64,000 nucleotides of DNA from Gaiellasilicea sp037721555 (GCA_037721555.1 JBBJOI010000014.1:1-64000), one strand, 5' to 3'; positions 26,353 through 36,281 are shown, numbered from the stretch's first letter. Numbers and translations are program-made. The notes: generated by a model not told the origin, from the sequence alone.

Positions 26353-26793
26353 ATGAGACGACTCGTCGTCATTCTGCTCTTCCTGCTCGGCGTCGTCACG
26401 GCCGCGCAGGCTCAGCCTGGCACGCAGAGCGTCCTCACCGCCGTCTCCGGCCAGGGGATCGGTCGAGTCAACGTCTCGCCGACGGCCAACGACAGCGCCG
26501 GAACGTTCGACGTCCAGGGCGTGGTGAACCTGCACCACGCACTCCCGAACACGACGTTCACGATCGCACGCGCCGTCGACCTGAATCCCAACGGCGTCTG
26601 CACGAGCAACACCTGGAATCCCGTGCCGGAGACGCTGACCACGTCCAAGGGCGGAGCAGGCGCCGCACACTTCGAAATCGTGCGCGGAGCGCCCTTCACC
26701 GACGGCGTTCGCTTCGACGTTCGCTGGCGCGTCATGAGCCACGACGGCAGCCAGGTCCTCCTGAGCGACTGCTTCACCGTGACGGTGAAGTAG
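26353..26793 (+). CDS. Small secreted protein, beta-rich
   Basis: 146 aa. A signal peptide (MRRLVVILLFLLGVVTAAQA) is cleaved before QPG. The mature part has alternating hydrophobic strands (STANDSAGTFDVQGVVNL-like, TFTIARAVDLNPNGVC, VRFDVRWRVM, LSDCFTVTV) and two Cys that could form one disulfide. No domain name fits firmly. Divergent transcription from the BTAD-hydrolase gene makes it a likely regulatory target of that protein. Confidence 0.72.
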   Translation: MRRLVVILLFLLGVVTAAQAQPGTQSVLTAVSGQGIGRVNVSPTANDSAGTFDVQGVVNLHHALPNTTFTIARAVDLNPNGVCTSNTWNPVPETLTTSKGGAGAAHFEIVRGAPFTDGVRFDVRWRVMSHDGSQVLLSDCFTVTVK

Positions 26794-26801
26794 GCCGCAG
26801 C

Positions 26802-26960
26802 CTAGACCTCGAGCAGTAGCGCGTCGCCCTGGCCGCCGCCGGAGCAGATCGCCGCGAGGCGGAGGCCGCCACCCGAGCGGCGGAGCTCGTAGATCATCGT
26901 CGAGAGGATGCGCGAGCAGGACGCGCCGATCGGGTGGCCGAGCGCGACTGCGATTGCTAT
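26802..26960 (-). pseudogene. Thiolase (acetyl-CoA acetyltransferase) C-terminal remnant
   Basis: The minus strand reads VALGHPIGASCSRILSTMIY followed by ELRRSGGGLRLAAICSGGGQ and GDALLLEV-stop. These are the last about 52 residues of a thiolase, with the active-site His (GHPIG) and Cys (CSGGGQG) blocks. A TAA at 26961-26963 closes the frame upstream and nothing thiolase-like precedes it. A 3' end stranded this way is a rearrangement scar. The sequence continuing to 27143 holds no gene. Confidence 0.75.
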
Positions 26961-27143
26961 TTAGTCGAGTCGTCGGCAGGAGGGGGACGGCCAGCCGTAA
27001 CCGCGTGGGCTGATTCGATGACGGTCGCTCCGGCGAGGGCACTGAACCGAACAACATCCCATGCCTGAAGCCGCCAACGATCAAGCACGACCTTTCGTCG
27101 CCCTTCGTTTACTTTCAGGCTCTCTGCGCTCTCATGATCCAAA

Positions 27144-27482
27144 ATGCAAACCGGACTCGTGCTTGCCTGGCTCTACACGATTGCCGAGAAACGGCTTGTC
27201 GACGAGTTGCGCCGCCGGGCGCGGACCAAGGCGCACCTGCGTCAGATACCGCGGAGCAGAGTGGCTGTGGTCGACGACCCGTACGGAGCCGTGCTCGCCG
27301 ACGCGATCCGCCGTGCGATCGAGCGGCTCCCGTCGTCTCAGCGGAGAGTCGTGGTTATGAAGGTCTTCAACAGGGCGAGGGCGTTGCAGCCGCCTCCGAA
27401 CCGGTACGGCGTCGCTTTGTGGCTCAGCGAACACCAAGCGGCGGATGGGTTCCACGGGGTAGGAGGGATTGGCGAGCTATGA
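27144..27482 (+). pseudogene. ECF sigma factor remnant
   Basis: LAWLYTIAEKRLVDELRRRA resembles the end of sigma-70 region 2. AIERLPSSQRRVVVMKVF resembles the start of region 4. After that the frame degenerates (a Pro/Arg-rich run without the helix-turn-helix), and the N-terminal half of region 2 is missing. It is probably a decayed extracytoplasmic-function sigma factor. From 27483 to the next repeat only short, unrecognised frames remain. Confidence 0.5.
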
Positions 27483-27685
27483 GCACGCTCTACTGGAACT
27501 GCTCACGCCGGACGTGGCCGATGACACGCCGGAGGTCAAGGTGACGACCGCATCCGCGACTTCCATCGGATCTAGCGAGCATCGCGATCCGGGCAGGTTC
27601 GCGTCGGCTTCGGCGCCGATGGACGGCTTTACGCGCGTCCCTTTTGATCGTTTGCTGCCCGAGCCGCGATGACGTTCTCGGACGC

Positions 27686-27905
27686 GACAACAAAAATAGC
27701 GTTTGTGCAGGTATTTTTTACGGGTGCGACGGGACTCGAACCCGCGACCTCCGGCGTGACAGGCCGGTCATGGCGCTTCCCGGTTGAGCGGGGATAGGCG
27801 GGAATTCCCGTGAATCGCAGGGCTTTCCGCCCCTGTGGTTGCGGGGATTCGCGGGAGCCGACGGGGCCTTCCGGCAGGCCTGTGCGGGATGAGCGCGGGA
27901 TGAGC
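27686..27905 (-). repeat. attachment-like repeat, copy 6, type B (tRNA-Asp 3' half 27721-27764)
   Basis: The left flank and tRNA part match the other copies (GACAACAAAAATAG, then the 3' half). The right side is different: GGCCGGTCA, then a run of gcggg/cggga-rich blocks ending in GTGCGGGATGAGCGCGGGAT. The same alternative right arm follows copy 9, and similar motifs lie beside copies 1 and 7. An ATCGTTTGCTGCCCG remnant lies 30 bp to the left. The remaining sequence to 28168 holds no supported gene. Confidence 0.78.
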
Positions 27906-28168
27906 AGTTGCCTCAACGGCAAACGGGGCCGGCTGGAGCGAGATGGGCCTGCAGCACCTCGCTGGCCATCAAGTGCAGCGGCGCGCCGGCGTCTCCGGCG
28001 GAAGGTGCCGGTACCTGAGCGTGGACGGTTCGGCGTCGAATCGCGTGATTCGCGGCAGCCGTGTGGATGCCCGCCACTCCGTCCGGCGCCGCGGTGGTGA
28101 GCGACCTTGGATGTTCCTATCCCGAGCGCCGAGGAATACGATCTGTCCACGCTGCCTGAGGAGGTCTG

Positions 28169-31023
28169 ATGTCGCCGGCGTTGGAAATCGTTGGGCGCGA
28201 GTCGGAGATCGATTCGGTTCACGACTTCCTGAAGGCCGTCCCTGCGGGACCGATCACGATGCTCATCCAAGGCGAGATCGGGATCGGGAAGACGACGCTC
28301 TGGAGAGAGGGCGTCGCAGCAGCCGATGAGCGCGGACTGCAGGTGCTCGCCTGCAGGCCGGTCGAGGGCGAGATCGCGCTGCCGTTTGCCGCGCTGGGTG
28401 ATCTCCTCGAGGGCGTGCCCGAGGATGTGCTGGCGAGGCTTCCCGAACCGCAGCGGGAGGCGCTCGAGATCGCGCTCCTCCGCGTCGAGACCAAGCCGGG
28501 GCGGTTGCAGGGGCGGGCGGTCGCTCTCGGTGTCCTCGGTGTCATTCGACTCCTCGCCGAGGATTCCCCGCTGGTGGTGGCCATCGATGATGTGCAGTGG
28601 CTGGACGCGCCCTCGGCCGACGCGCTTACGTTCGCGGCCAGCGATTGCGGGGCGAGTCGATCGGCTTCCTCCTCGCGCGCCGCGCGGAGACGCGAGCAGG
28701 CCCTCCTCTCGAGCTCGAGTCTGCTCTGGAGTCGGGCCGAGTCTCGCGTCTGCTTGTCCGCCCGCTCGATCTCCAATCGCTCGATCGGCTTCTCAGGACG
28801 CGGCTCGACAAGGCGTTTCTGCGCCCGGCGCTGGTCGAGTTGCAGCGGGTATCGGGAGGCAATCCGTTCTTTGCGCTCGAGCTTGGCCGGGCGCTGCTTG
28901 CGCGGGATGTCTCGCTCGCGCCCGGGGATCCACTTCCGGTACCGGCGAACCTCCATGAGCTCGTTCGGGAGCGGCTCGCCGGGCTTCCCGCGGCGGCGAG
29001 AGAGGCGGCGCTTGTCGTCTCGGCGCTCTCGCGCCCGACGGTCGAGCTCGTGGCTGCGGCCGCTATCCGCGGGGGCGGGGAGGCCGCGCTCGAGAAGGCG
29101 GAGGCCGCCGGAGTCGTTGAGCTCGCGGACGACCGCATCCGCTTCTCGCACCCGCTGCTCGCGTCCGTCGTCTATGCGCAGGCGGCGGGGTCGCGGAGGC
29201 GTGCACTTCATGCCCGCCTGGCGGAGATCGTCGACGACGCTGACGAACGCGCGCGGCATCTCGCTCTCGCCGCGACCGGTCCTGACCCGCAGGTGGCCGC
29301 CGCCGTCGAGGATGCCGCGCGGCGGGCAAGGGCGCGCGGGGCGCCGCAGGCCGCAGCAGAGCTCTGGGAGCGGGCACGGAGGCTGACGCCGCCCGACGAC
29401 GCCGAGGGTTGGAGGCGGGCGGTCGAGGCCGGAGAGTGCCATCTCGAGGCGGGAGATACCGACCGGGCGCGGGTGCTGCTCGAAGACGTGGTGGCGCGCC
29501 TTCCTCCCGGACCCGAGCGCGCAGCCGCGCTCACCCGCCTCGCGTGGGTCAGGTCTTTCGGTAAGGGCTCCCACGTCGGCGCCGACCTGTTCCGCGCCGC
29601 GCTCGCAGAGATTGGAGACGATCTCGCCTCGCGTATCGAGATCGAGAGAGGGCTCGCCTGGAGCATCCACGAGATCGGCGACATGGCGGCGGCGGAGGCT
29701 CATGCGAGTGCGGCGCTTGAGATGGCCGAGCGGCTCGGTCAACCTACTCTGCTCGCAGGCGCGCTCGCGGATATGGCCTTCTTCGAGACCGTTCGCGGAC
29801 GGGGGATCCCGACCGCGTTGATCGAGCGCGCCCTCGAGCTCGAGAGGAAGGACGAGTGGCGGCCGTTCCTGGGGCGCTTCGGCCCCGTCTGGATCCAGGG
29901 GGTGCTGCTCGAATGGGCCGGGGATCTCGATGCAGCACGGTCGACGCTCGATGCACTTCGGCAGAGCATGCTCGCACAGGGCGGCGAGCACTCCGTGAAC
30001 TACCTGGCCTTCCAGCTCGGTCGCGTCGAGTGCTTGGCCGGAAACTGGGAGCTCGCGTCGCGCTACGCCGAAGAGTGCTTCGAGGCGACGCTGCAGACCG
30101 GCCAGGAGGACGAACGCCCGTTCGCGCTGACGATCAAGGCGCTCGTCGACGCCCACCTCGGGCGTGTGGCCGAAGCGCGTGCCGCGACCGACGAGGGGCT
30201 GCCCCTCGCGCTCCAAGTCGGAGTCCTACCCGCGCACCTCGAGATGCTCGCGATTCGGGGCTTCCTCGAGCACTCGCTCGGCGACGCGCGCGAGGCACAT
30301 CGCTTTCTCGGCCCACTTCCTCGCGCCGCAGCGGAAGCGGGGTTCGGCGAGCCGGCGCTGTTCCGTTTCCACGGCGACGCGATCGAGACCTTACTGGAGC
30401 TCGGTGAGCAGGAGCCGGCCGCCACGCTCCTCGCTGAACTGGAGGGGCTGGGCACCGCACTGGAGCGCGTGTGGGCGCAGACGATCGCGAGCCGCTGCCG
30501 AGCGCTGCTCAACGCCGCCGCCGGTGACACTGACGCTGCGTACGCGGCCATCGACCGTGCGCTTGAGCTGCACGAGGATCTCAAAGAGCCGTTCGAGCGC
30601 GGGCGGACGCTTCTAGTTCTGGGGACACTGCAGCGCCGGAGCCGCAAGAAGCGCGTCGCTAGGGAATCGCTGACGCAGGCGCTTGCCGTGTTCGATGACC
30701 TCGGCGCCAGGCTCTGGTCCGAAAAGGCTCGCGCCGAGTTGAGACGGATCGGCGGACGGGCCGCCGCTCCCGGGACGCTTACGGCGACCGAGGAGCGCGT
30801 GGCGGGGCTCGTGGCCGCGGGGCGGACGTACCGGGAGGCCGCGGACGCGCTCTTCATGAGCCCGAAGACGGTGCAGTGGAACCTGTCAAAGATCTACCGC
30901 AAGCTCGGCGTCCGCTCCCGCGCCGAACTCGCCGCCAAGCTCGCGGCCGAAGGCGGGCCTCGAGGCGGCTCCCCGCCTCGGGATAGCGGACAAAGTCCAG
31001 CCGTTCCGCCGGTTCCCGAGTAG
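28169..31023 (+). pseudogene. AAA-type LuxR-family regulator, split by one frameshift
   Basis: The first frame (from 28169, with GAGGAGG upstream) encodes a P-loop (IQGEIGIGKTTLWREGV) and Walker B (VVAIDDVQWLDAPSADALTF). Near 28641 the frame moves: expected gcggccagg-cgattgcgg has lost one base. The second frame then gives RGESIGFLLARRAE, SGGNPFFALELGRALL, a long TPR-like region, and a C-terminal LuxR helix-turn-helix (LTATEERVAGLVAAGRTYRE, MSPKTVQWNLSKIYRKLGVR) ending at 31023. Combined it would be about 950 aa, the normal LAL size. The rest is well preserved, so this is either a very recent lesion or a sequencing error. Resembles the intact protein at 36651-39434. Confidence 0.8.
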
Positions 31024-31178
31024 ATCGTCCCTTTCAAAACCGGCGACTCCGCCGATTTCGCCGAAGCTCGTCCGCGCGTACCGTCGGTTCAGGTCAGCAA
31101 CGAGCAAAAAGGAGCGGCCATGTACCCCCAGGTAACGCAGTTTGAGACACGTGAGCGACTCCGATGAAAGGAGCAGAC

Positions 31179-31622
31179 ATGAACATCTCGCATCAGATCC
31201 GTTGGGTCGCTGGCCTCCTGGCGGCGATCGCCGTACTGATCGCGCTCGCCGGAATCGCCCAAGCGGCAACCGCGCGGCCTGCCGCCATGTCGACCCCCGA
31301 GTACCGGGCGCTGATGCTTCGCAGCCAAGCGCTCAACAAGATCTACCACCTCGGCACCTACAGCCGCGTCCGAGTGGGCATGACCGGCGCCGAGTATCGC
31401 GCGCTGAAGCTGCGCAGCGAGGCACTGAACAAGAAGTACGGCCTTGGGCATAGGAAGACGGCGGCCGCAGCACCAAAGCTGGCAACCGTGGCCGGCGGCT
31501 TCTCGTGGACGGCGTTTGGAATCGGCGCAGCGGCTGTGGCGGGCCTCGTGCTTCTGCTTGCCGGCGCGATCGCAGCGAGGCGCTCCGGCCATCGCATCCC
31601 TCGAACTCGCACCTCCTCGTAG
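31179..31622 (+). CDS. Membrane-anchored protein with two EYRALxLRS repeats
   Basis: About 147 aa. AAAGGAG precedes the ATG at 31179 by 7 nt. A signal sequence (WVAGLLAAIAVLIALAGIAQ) is followed by two close copies of a 22-residue motif, STPEYRALMLRSQALNKIYH and TGAEYRALKLRSEALNKKYG, then a C-terminal membrane helix (WTAFGIGAAAVAGLVLLLAGA) and a basic tail. This is the layout of a small surface protein anchored at its C terminus. No function is known to me. It sits downstream of the LuxR-like regulator in the same direction. Confidence 0.75.
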   Translation: MNISHQIRWVAGLLAAIAVLIALAGIAQAATARPAAMSTPEYRALMLRSQALNKIYHLGTYSRVRVGMTGAEYRALKLRSEALNKKYGLGHRKTAAAAPKLATVAGGFSWTAFGIGAAAVAGLVLLLAGAIAARRSGHRIPRTRTSS

Positions 31623-31632
31623 ATGCGCCGCA

Positions 31633-31674
31633 CCACCGCCCCCGGCCTGGTGCCCTCCCGGCCGGGGGTGGTGG
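31633..31674 (+). terminator. Hairpin after the EYRAL-repeat gene
   Basis: Arms CCACCGCCCCCGGCC (31633-31647) and GGCCGGGGGTGGTGG (31660-31674) pair over 15 bp with one G-T pair and a 12-nt loop, 10 bp after the stop codon. Confidence 0.75.
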
Positions 31675-32303
31675 CGAGAGGAGTCGGCTGATAGCACCGC
31701 CCGAGGTCGCCATGCTCGGCGACGCACCCGGTATCCCGCTCTCCTTCTGGTCGTGCACTCCTGAGGCCCCGCGATGCCGCGCACTCACGGACCTCTTCCC
31801 CGCCCCTGTGCGTGCGCACCGAGCCCTTGACGCGAGGGACTCTGCGTCGATCCTGAAGCTCCAAGCGCGCCGAGCCCGAGTTCGCGCCAGTACGCATCCT
31901 CGAGATGGAGGGCTCGAGATGGACGCTCGGTCTGGGCACTTCGCAGCGCGCCGGCCCGAGCCTAGGGACCGACGTCAATCTTCGGTGGGAGATACGCAAA
32001 GCAGTACGTGCTGCCGCGCTTCAAGGCGCGAAGTCGACTGTGACCGAGGCTCGGAGCGTCCGGCGTTTTCCTGTGCGAATAGAGTCGAATGAGCCGGGAT
32101 GCGCCGCGGGATCCGTCGTACTTGCCACTTCCGATCGCGAAAAGCGTCTCCCCTTCTGCGTTAGGGCGAGACAAGACCTCCGGCTGTCGTGGCCGGTCAT
32201 CCTCTTCCGGGGATTACCGGCTAGGTTCGGCTCCTTGCGGCGGTTTCAGGCCGATTCTCGTGCGGGATCTGCGCGGGATGAAAAGAAGCCGGCGGTCGTT
32301 ATG
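31675..32303. other. Gene-free stretch with residual repeat motifs
   Basis: No coding frame here is convincing. Near 32240-32300 it holds TCGTGCGGGATCTGCGCGGG and GAAGCCGGCGGTCGTT, nearly the same as the sequence left of copy 1 (4460-4500) and akin to the right arm of copies 6 and 9. It therefore looks like a fused remnant of a type-B boundary next to copy 7. Confidence 0.5.
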
Positions 32304-32514
32304 TCAAAGACATATACGGATTTGCAGGACTTTTACGGGAGCGACGGGACTCGAACCCGCGACCTCCGGCGTGACAGGCTTCTTCCACCGATCCGACGAT
32401 TGGCGACGATGGATGCGCTATCGCTCTATTCATGCGCTCTGCAGGCCCAACCTACCGATTTCGACACGATCGGACAGACCCGATTGTGACCGTTTGCTGC
32501 CCTTCTGCTGCCCG
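32304..32514 (-). repeat. attachment-like repeat, copy 7 (tRNA-Asp 3' half 32336-32379)
   Basis: A type-A unit: CAAAGACATATACGGATTTG, the tRNA-Asp 3' half on the minus strand, GACGATTGGCGACGATGGAT, CGCTATCGCTCTATTCATGCG, and CGTTTGCTGCCC...CTGCCCG. It directly follows type-B-like sequence. From its end to 32720 there is no gene. Confidence 0.85.
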
Positions 32515-32720
32515 ACTTGTCCTCTCGTTACAGAACGTCTAGCGCGGACGAATGTTCTGACGCTCCACGGAGATGCTCTACGCTGGCGGACGTTTTTCGG
32601 CTCTGCCGGAGGATCGGTGTGCCGACGGCCGTGCAGCGGTTGCGGTAACTCCCTCCAAAGGCAGCTTGGCAACCTGAAGCCACTCTCCGTGGCAGGAAAA
32701 GGCGCTGGAAGGCGACCTCT

Positions 32721-34328
32721 CTACCGCTCGGTAGGGCGGATCCGCTCCGACGCGAGCGTCCAGGTGAAGCGTGTCAACGTCTCGGTCGGGGCGACGCCGC
32801 CGGGCCGGAGGCCGCGTCGGACGAAGAGCGTGGGCACCTCGGCGCCCTTTGCGACGGCGAGCCGCGCGTGGCCGATGCCTTCGGTGCGCCACCGGTCGGA
32901 CAGGCCGACGACGAGCAGGCGGGCGTCGCGTGCCGCCTCGAGCACACCTTGTTCACCGGGACGAATGAGAACCGGCTCGGTGACGATTCCAATCACCTGC
33001 TGCACGAGCATCGAGGCGCGTGACAAGAGCCTGCTGGCGTCGCGTCGCTCGACGGCGGGATCGGCCTCGGTCCCGAGGAGCCTGAGCGTCGTCCCGAGCG
33101 ACTGGGCAATCCAGGCGGCTACCTCGATCGCGGCCCAGTCGTGGTCGACGCCTCCGAACGGCGTCACGAGCGGGCCGGTGGCCATGTCCCCACCCCCGAT
33201 GAGCACGGCGACATCGCAGGGCGCGTGTTCGAGGACGACCGTGAGATCCTGGTCGGGGTGGCCGCCCTCGAGGAGCCCTGGGGCAGCGTCGAGCAGCACG
33301 ACATCCACGTCGTACTGGGTGGCGAGCCGAACCGCATCCGCGCCTGGCTCGCCGGTGGTGTGGATGACTATCCGGGACGCGACGCCTTGCTGCGCAAGAA
33401 GGTTTCGGCGTTCGGAGAGTGCGGCGCTCGCGGCCGTAAGCTCGCCGTCGTTACGCAAGAACCGAGCCATGATGAGCTCGCGCGCCGGCCGTCGGGCGAG
33501 CGGCTCGGCGATCACGAGGAGGTCGTTGAGCCGCTCCGGGTCGCTTGCGACGACGAGGATCGCTCGCTGACGCGGCGCGGCGGGCGCCCCCTCCTGCGCG
33601 GTCAGGGCCGGGTCATGGCGGAGGATCGCCTGCTCGAGCCCGTTCAGGGCCGGGCTCGGCTCGATGGCGAGCTCCTCGACAAGTAGCCGCCGTGTCTCGC
33701 GAAAGACCTCGAGGGCCTCGACCTGGCGACCCGAGCCGTAGAGCGCCTGCATGAGCGCAGCACGCAGCCGCTCGCGGAGGGGATGCTCACGGACGAGTGC
33801 CTGCACCTCACCCACCAGCTCTGCGAAGCGACCGAGCGCAAGGTCGGCGTCGATCCGCCGCTCGAGCGCGGCCAAGTGGAGCTCTTCAAGGCGGAGTGCC
33901 TCGGTCTGGGGGAGTGATTCGTGAGCGAGCTCGGCGAGCGGCGGTCCGCGCCAGAGATCGAGGGCTTCGCGAAGCAGTCGGGCGGCCAACTCGGGTGCAG
34001 CCTGTTGCGCCTGCTCCACCAGCTGCTCGAAGCGGAACACGTCGAGCTCGTTCGGACCGACTCGGATCATGTAGCCCGGCTCTTGCGTGACAATCACCTC
34101 GTGCGGAGCAAGTGCCTTGCGGAGCTGTGAGACGTGGTACTGGAGCGCGTTGGCGGCTGTCCTGGGCGGCTCGGCCCCCCAGAGCTCCTCGACGAGCCAG
34201 TCCGCCGAGACGACCTCGTTGGCACGTGTGAGGAGAAGTGCGAGCAGCGCCCGCTGCCTCGGGCCGCCCAGTGGGAGCGCACGGCCTTGCTCGACAACCT
34301 CGAGCGGTCCCAGGATGCGGAACTCCAC
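32721..34328 (-). CDS. BTAD/SARP-type regulator with universal-stress-protein-like C terminus
   Basis: 535 aa. N-terminal winged helix (MEFRILGPLEVVEQGRALPL, LQYHVSQLRKAL), then the BTAD helical bundle (about 95-245, ending VFRETRRLLVEELAIEPSPA). The C-terminal 270 residues hold two alpha/beta units: AILVVASDPERLNDLLVIAEP with VVLLDAAPGLL and DVAVLIGGGDM, then LVTPFGGVDHDWAAIEVAAW with LLVVGLSDRWRTEG and VPTLFVRRG. These look like tandem USP-type nucleotide-binding domains. DNA binding plus USP-like sensing suggests response to ATP or redox state (inference). It diverges from a Ser/Thr kinase across 154 bp, a plausible functional pair. Confidence 0.83.
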   Translation of the reverse strand: MEFRILGPLEVVEQGRALPLGGPRQRALLALLLTRANEVVSADWLVEELWGAEPPRTAANALQYHVSQLRKALAPHEVIVTQEPGYMIRVGPNELDVFRFEQLVEQAQQAAPELAARLLREALDLWRGPPLAELAHESLPQTEALRLEELHLAALERRIDADLALGRFAELVGEVQALVREHPLRERLRAALMQALYGSGRQVEALEVFRETRRLLVEELAIEPSPALNGLEQAILRHDPALTAQEGAPAAPRQRAILVVASDPERLNDLLVIAEPLARRPARELIMARFLRNDGELTAASAALSERRNLLAQQGVASRIVIHTTGEPGADAVRLATQYDVDVVLLDAAPGLLEGGHPDQDLTVVLEHAPCDVAVLIGGGDMATGPLVTPFGGVDHDWAAIEVAAWIAQSLGTTLRLLGTEADPAVERRDASRLLSRASMLVQQVIGIVTEPVLIRPGEQGVLEAARDARLLVVGLSDRWRTEGIGHARLAVAKGAEVPTLFVRRGLRPGGVAPTETLTRFTWTLASERIRPTER

Positions 34329-34482
34329 GTCACCTCCTTTCTCGCGGCCTCGTGCTCCTCGACGTCGGCGACGCTAACACCCGTCGTCGGCTCAGCCGAC
34401 GCTCAGCGGTGCCTCAGCACCACCGCCCACCATTCCCCCGGCGCCCGCAGCGGCGTAGGCTCGATCCAGGAGGACGGCTGCC

Positions 34483-35397
34483 GTGAGCGTTCAGACAGAG
34501 ATCAGAATCGGCTCCGAGTTCGTCGGCTATAGGATCGACGAGCTGATCGGCCGCGGTGGGATGGGGGTCGTCTACCGCGCCTACGACTTGCGGCTGAAAC
34601 GGACCGTCGCGCTGAAGCTGATGGCGCCCGAGCTTGCGTTGGACCAGCGCTTCCGCGAACGCTTCTCGCGGGAGGCGGAGCTCGCGATGTCGCTCGAGCA
34701 CCCGAATGTGGTGCCGATCCACGACGCAGGCGATGTCGGCGGTCGCCTCTACCTCGCGATGCGCCTCGTCGAGGGAACGGACCTGGGGGCGCTCCTCCAC
34801 GCTGAGGGTGCGCTCGCCCCCGCCCGCGGGCTTGCCATCTGCAGCCAGGTTGCGAACGCGCTCGACGCAGCGCACGCGAGAGGTCTCGTCCATCGGGACG
34901 TCAAGCCCTCCAACGTGCTTCTCGCCTCCGACGAGCATGTCTATCTCGCCGACTTCGGGCTAACTCGGCGCCTCGACGAGCAGGGCGGACCAGCCGAGGG
35001 GCGCTCGATGGGCACACCTGCCTACCTTGCCCCGGAGCAGATCGAAGGCGGGTCGGTCGACGGCCGCTCGGATGTCTACTCGCTCGGCTGTCTCCTATAC
35101 GAATGTCTGACGGGCGAGACCCCGTTCGTGCGCGGTTCGCGGCTGGCAGTGGCCTGGGCGCACCTGCAGGAGGAGCCACCGAACCCAAGCGAGCGCCGGC
35201 CTGAGCTTCCCGAAGCGATCGACGCCGTGGTCCAAAAGGCGATGGCCAAGGAGCCCGAGAACCGCTACGCAACCTGCGCTGCGCTCATCACCGCGGGCGA
35301 GGAGGCGCTCGAGCTCCGAAGACCCCCGGCCCTGCGCCGGCCCGGAGTCATCGCTGCCGTTGTCGCCCTCCTTGTCGCCCGCCCGGTCGGCGGCTGA
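34483..35397 (+). CDS. PknB-type Ser/Thr protein kinase, short C terminus
   Basis: 304 aa with a GTG start. The Hanks-type kinase domain fills about residues 14-275: Gly loop IGRGGMGVVY, Lys in VALKLMAPE, Glu in the C helix, HRDVKPSNVLLA, DFG (YLADFGLTRR), GTPAYLAPEQI, and DVYSLGCLLYECLTGETPF. After it come only a short Arg/Pro linker and RRPGVIAAVVALLVARPVGG, the beginning of a membrane helix, then a stop. Homologues usually continue into an extracellular sensor, so this one looks truncated after the transmembrane helix. It probably phosphorylates Ser/Thr on regulators such as the divergent BTAD-USP protein (inference). Confidence 0.85.
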   Translation: MSVQTEIRIGSEFVGYRIDELIGRGGMGVVYRAYDLRLKRTVALKLMAPELALDQRFRERFSREAELAMSLEHPNVVPIHDAGDVGGRLYLAMRLVEGTDLGALLHAEGALAPARGLAICSQVANALDAAHARGLVHRDVKPSNVLLASDEHVYLADFGLTRRLDEQGGPAEGRSMGTPAYLAPEQIEGGSVDGRSDVYSLGCLLYECLTGETPFVRGSRLAVAWAHLQEEPPNPSERRPELPEAIDAVVQKAMAKEPENRYATCAALITAGEEALELRRPPALRRPGVIAAVVALLVARPVGG

Positions 35398-35414
35398 GCG
35401 AGCCCCCGGCGACG

Positions 35415-35454
35415 AGGAGCCGCGGTCAGGGCCAGCGCCCTGGCCGCGGCTCCT
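35415..35454. terminator. Bidirectional hairpin between kinase and cupin genes
   Basis: Arms AGGAGCCGCGGTCAGGG and CCCTGGCCGCGGCTCCT form a 17-bp stem with one G-T pair and a 6-nt loop. It lies 18 bp after the kinase stop and overlaps the last codons of the convergent cupin gene. Confidence 0.78.
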
Positions 35455-35792
35455 GCCGCTCGATCTCCTGCCAGTCGTGCTGGGCCGGGGCGAAGACGTC
35501 GATCACGGACGCGCCGTCCGGTCCCGCCGTCGCGCTGTGCGGCACGTCGGACGAGATGCTCCAGGTGCCGCCCGGCGGCAGCTCGCGCTCCTCCTCGCCG
35601 ACGCGAAAGCGCAGCGAGCCGCGCAGGACGACTCCGAGCTGCTCGTGGTCGTGGCTGTGCTCGGCGACGACGGCCCCCGGACTCGAGCTCGACGATCGCG
35701 AACGTCAGCCGCTCGCCGTGAACCGGGCGGGCGAGGATCCGTTCCCACACCTGCTGTGGCGGGATCGATGCGGCGTCGGAGAAGGGGCTCAC
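35426..35792 (-). pseudogene. Cupin-domain protein with a one-base frameshift
   Basis: Begins VSPFSDAASIPPQQVWERIL and continues GERLTFAIVELESGG. A run of five C on the plus strand (35674-35678) carries one base too many. Past it the frame resumes as VVAEHSHDHEQLGVVLRGSL, RFRVGEEERELPPGGTWSIS, then DVPHSATAG and ends at 35426. The His-rich metal motif (HSHDHEQLG) and the second cupin motif (PGGTWSISSDVPHSA) are intact, giving about 121 aa if corrected. The GTG start overlaps the stop of the upstream cupin gene (GTGA), so the two were an operon. Confidence 0.7.
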
Positions 35793-36091
35793 GCGTCGGC
35801 GTCGGGCAGAAAGGTCGCCTCGCCCCGCTCGGGCGGAGCACCGTAGATGAAGAGCACCAGGGTTTCGTCGTGTGCATTCCCGAGCTGCAGCGCTGTGCCG
35901 GGCTGGACGACGAGGACGCTGCCGCGCGGCAGCTCCTGTCGATCGGGCGGCTCCCCGACATCGACCGTCAGCGTTACGTCGAGGACGACGAAAACCTCCT
36001 CCTGGATCGGGTCGATGTGGCTTTGGCCCACCCGTGAAAACGGGGTACAAACGGGTACGTCAGATCCGGCAACCGCAGCTCGAATCCGCAC
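35789..36091 (-). CDS. Small cupin-fold protein
   Basis: About 100 aa. The core IDPIQEEVFVVLDVTLTVDV is followed by RQELPRGSVLVVQPGTALQL and ETLVLFIYGAPPERG, a single conserved cupin barrel with Glu/Gln in place of the usual His pair. The start at 36091 (GTG) gives an unusual N terminus; homologues normally have a conserved strand earlier, so the 5' end may be truncated. It is followed in overlap by the frameshifted second cupin. Role unknown; such small cupins often bind small metabolites. Confidence 0.6.
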   Translation of the reverse strand: MRIRAAVAGSDVPVCTPFSRVGQSHIDPIQEEVFVVLDVTLTVDVGEPPDRQELPRGSVLVVQPGTALQLGNAHDETLVLFIYGAPPERGEATFLPDADA

Positions 36092-36281
36092 GTCGGCTTT
36101 ACAGGGTCACGACATGCTCGAACGTGCCGATGACCTGTTTTCCGCGAATCCCACTCCAACGGTTGTGCGTTGGGCGAGAGCAAACAGCCTCTATTACAGG
36201 GAGTTCTCGGAGTGATCAGCGTCCGCAGAACTGGCCGCGCAGCAAACGATGAATCGTAGAGCAGCTAGTTTCGCCTAAAGA

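Noticed and set aside
26805..26960. Functional thiolase gene
   Set aside because: Only the last about 52 codons remain and a stop codon closes the frame directly upstream.
28219..30216. Long antisense frame (665 codons) over the LuxR-like gene
   Set aside because: Mirror of the real coding strand, with Arg/Pro-rich low-complexity sequence and no recognisable fold.
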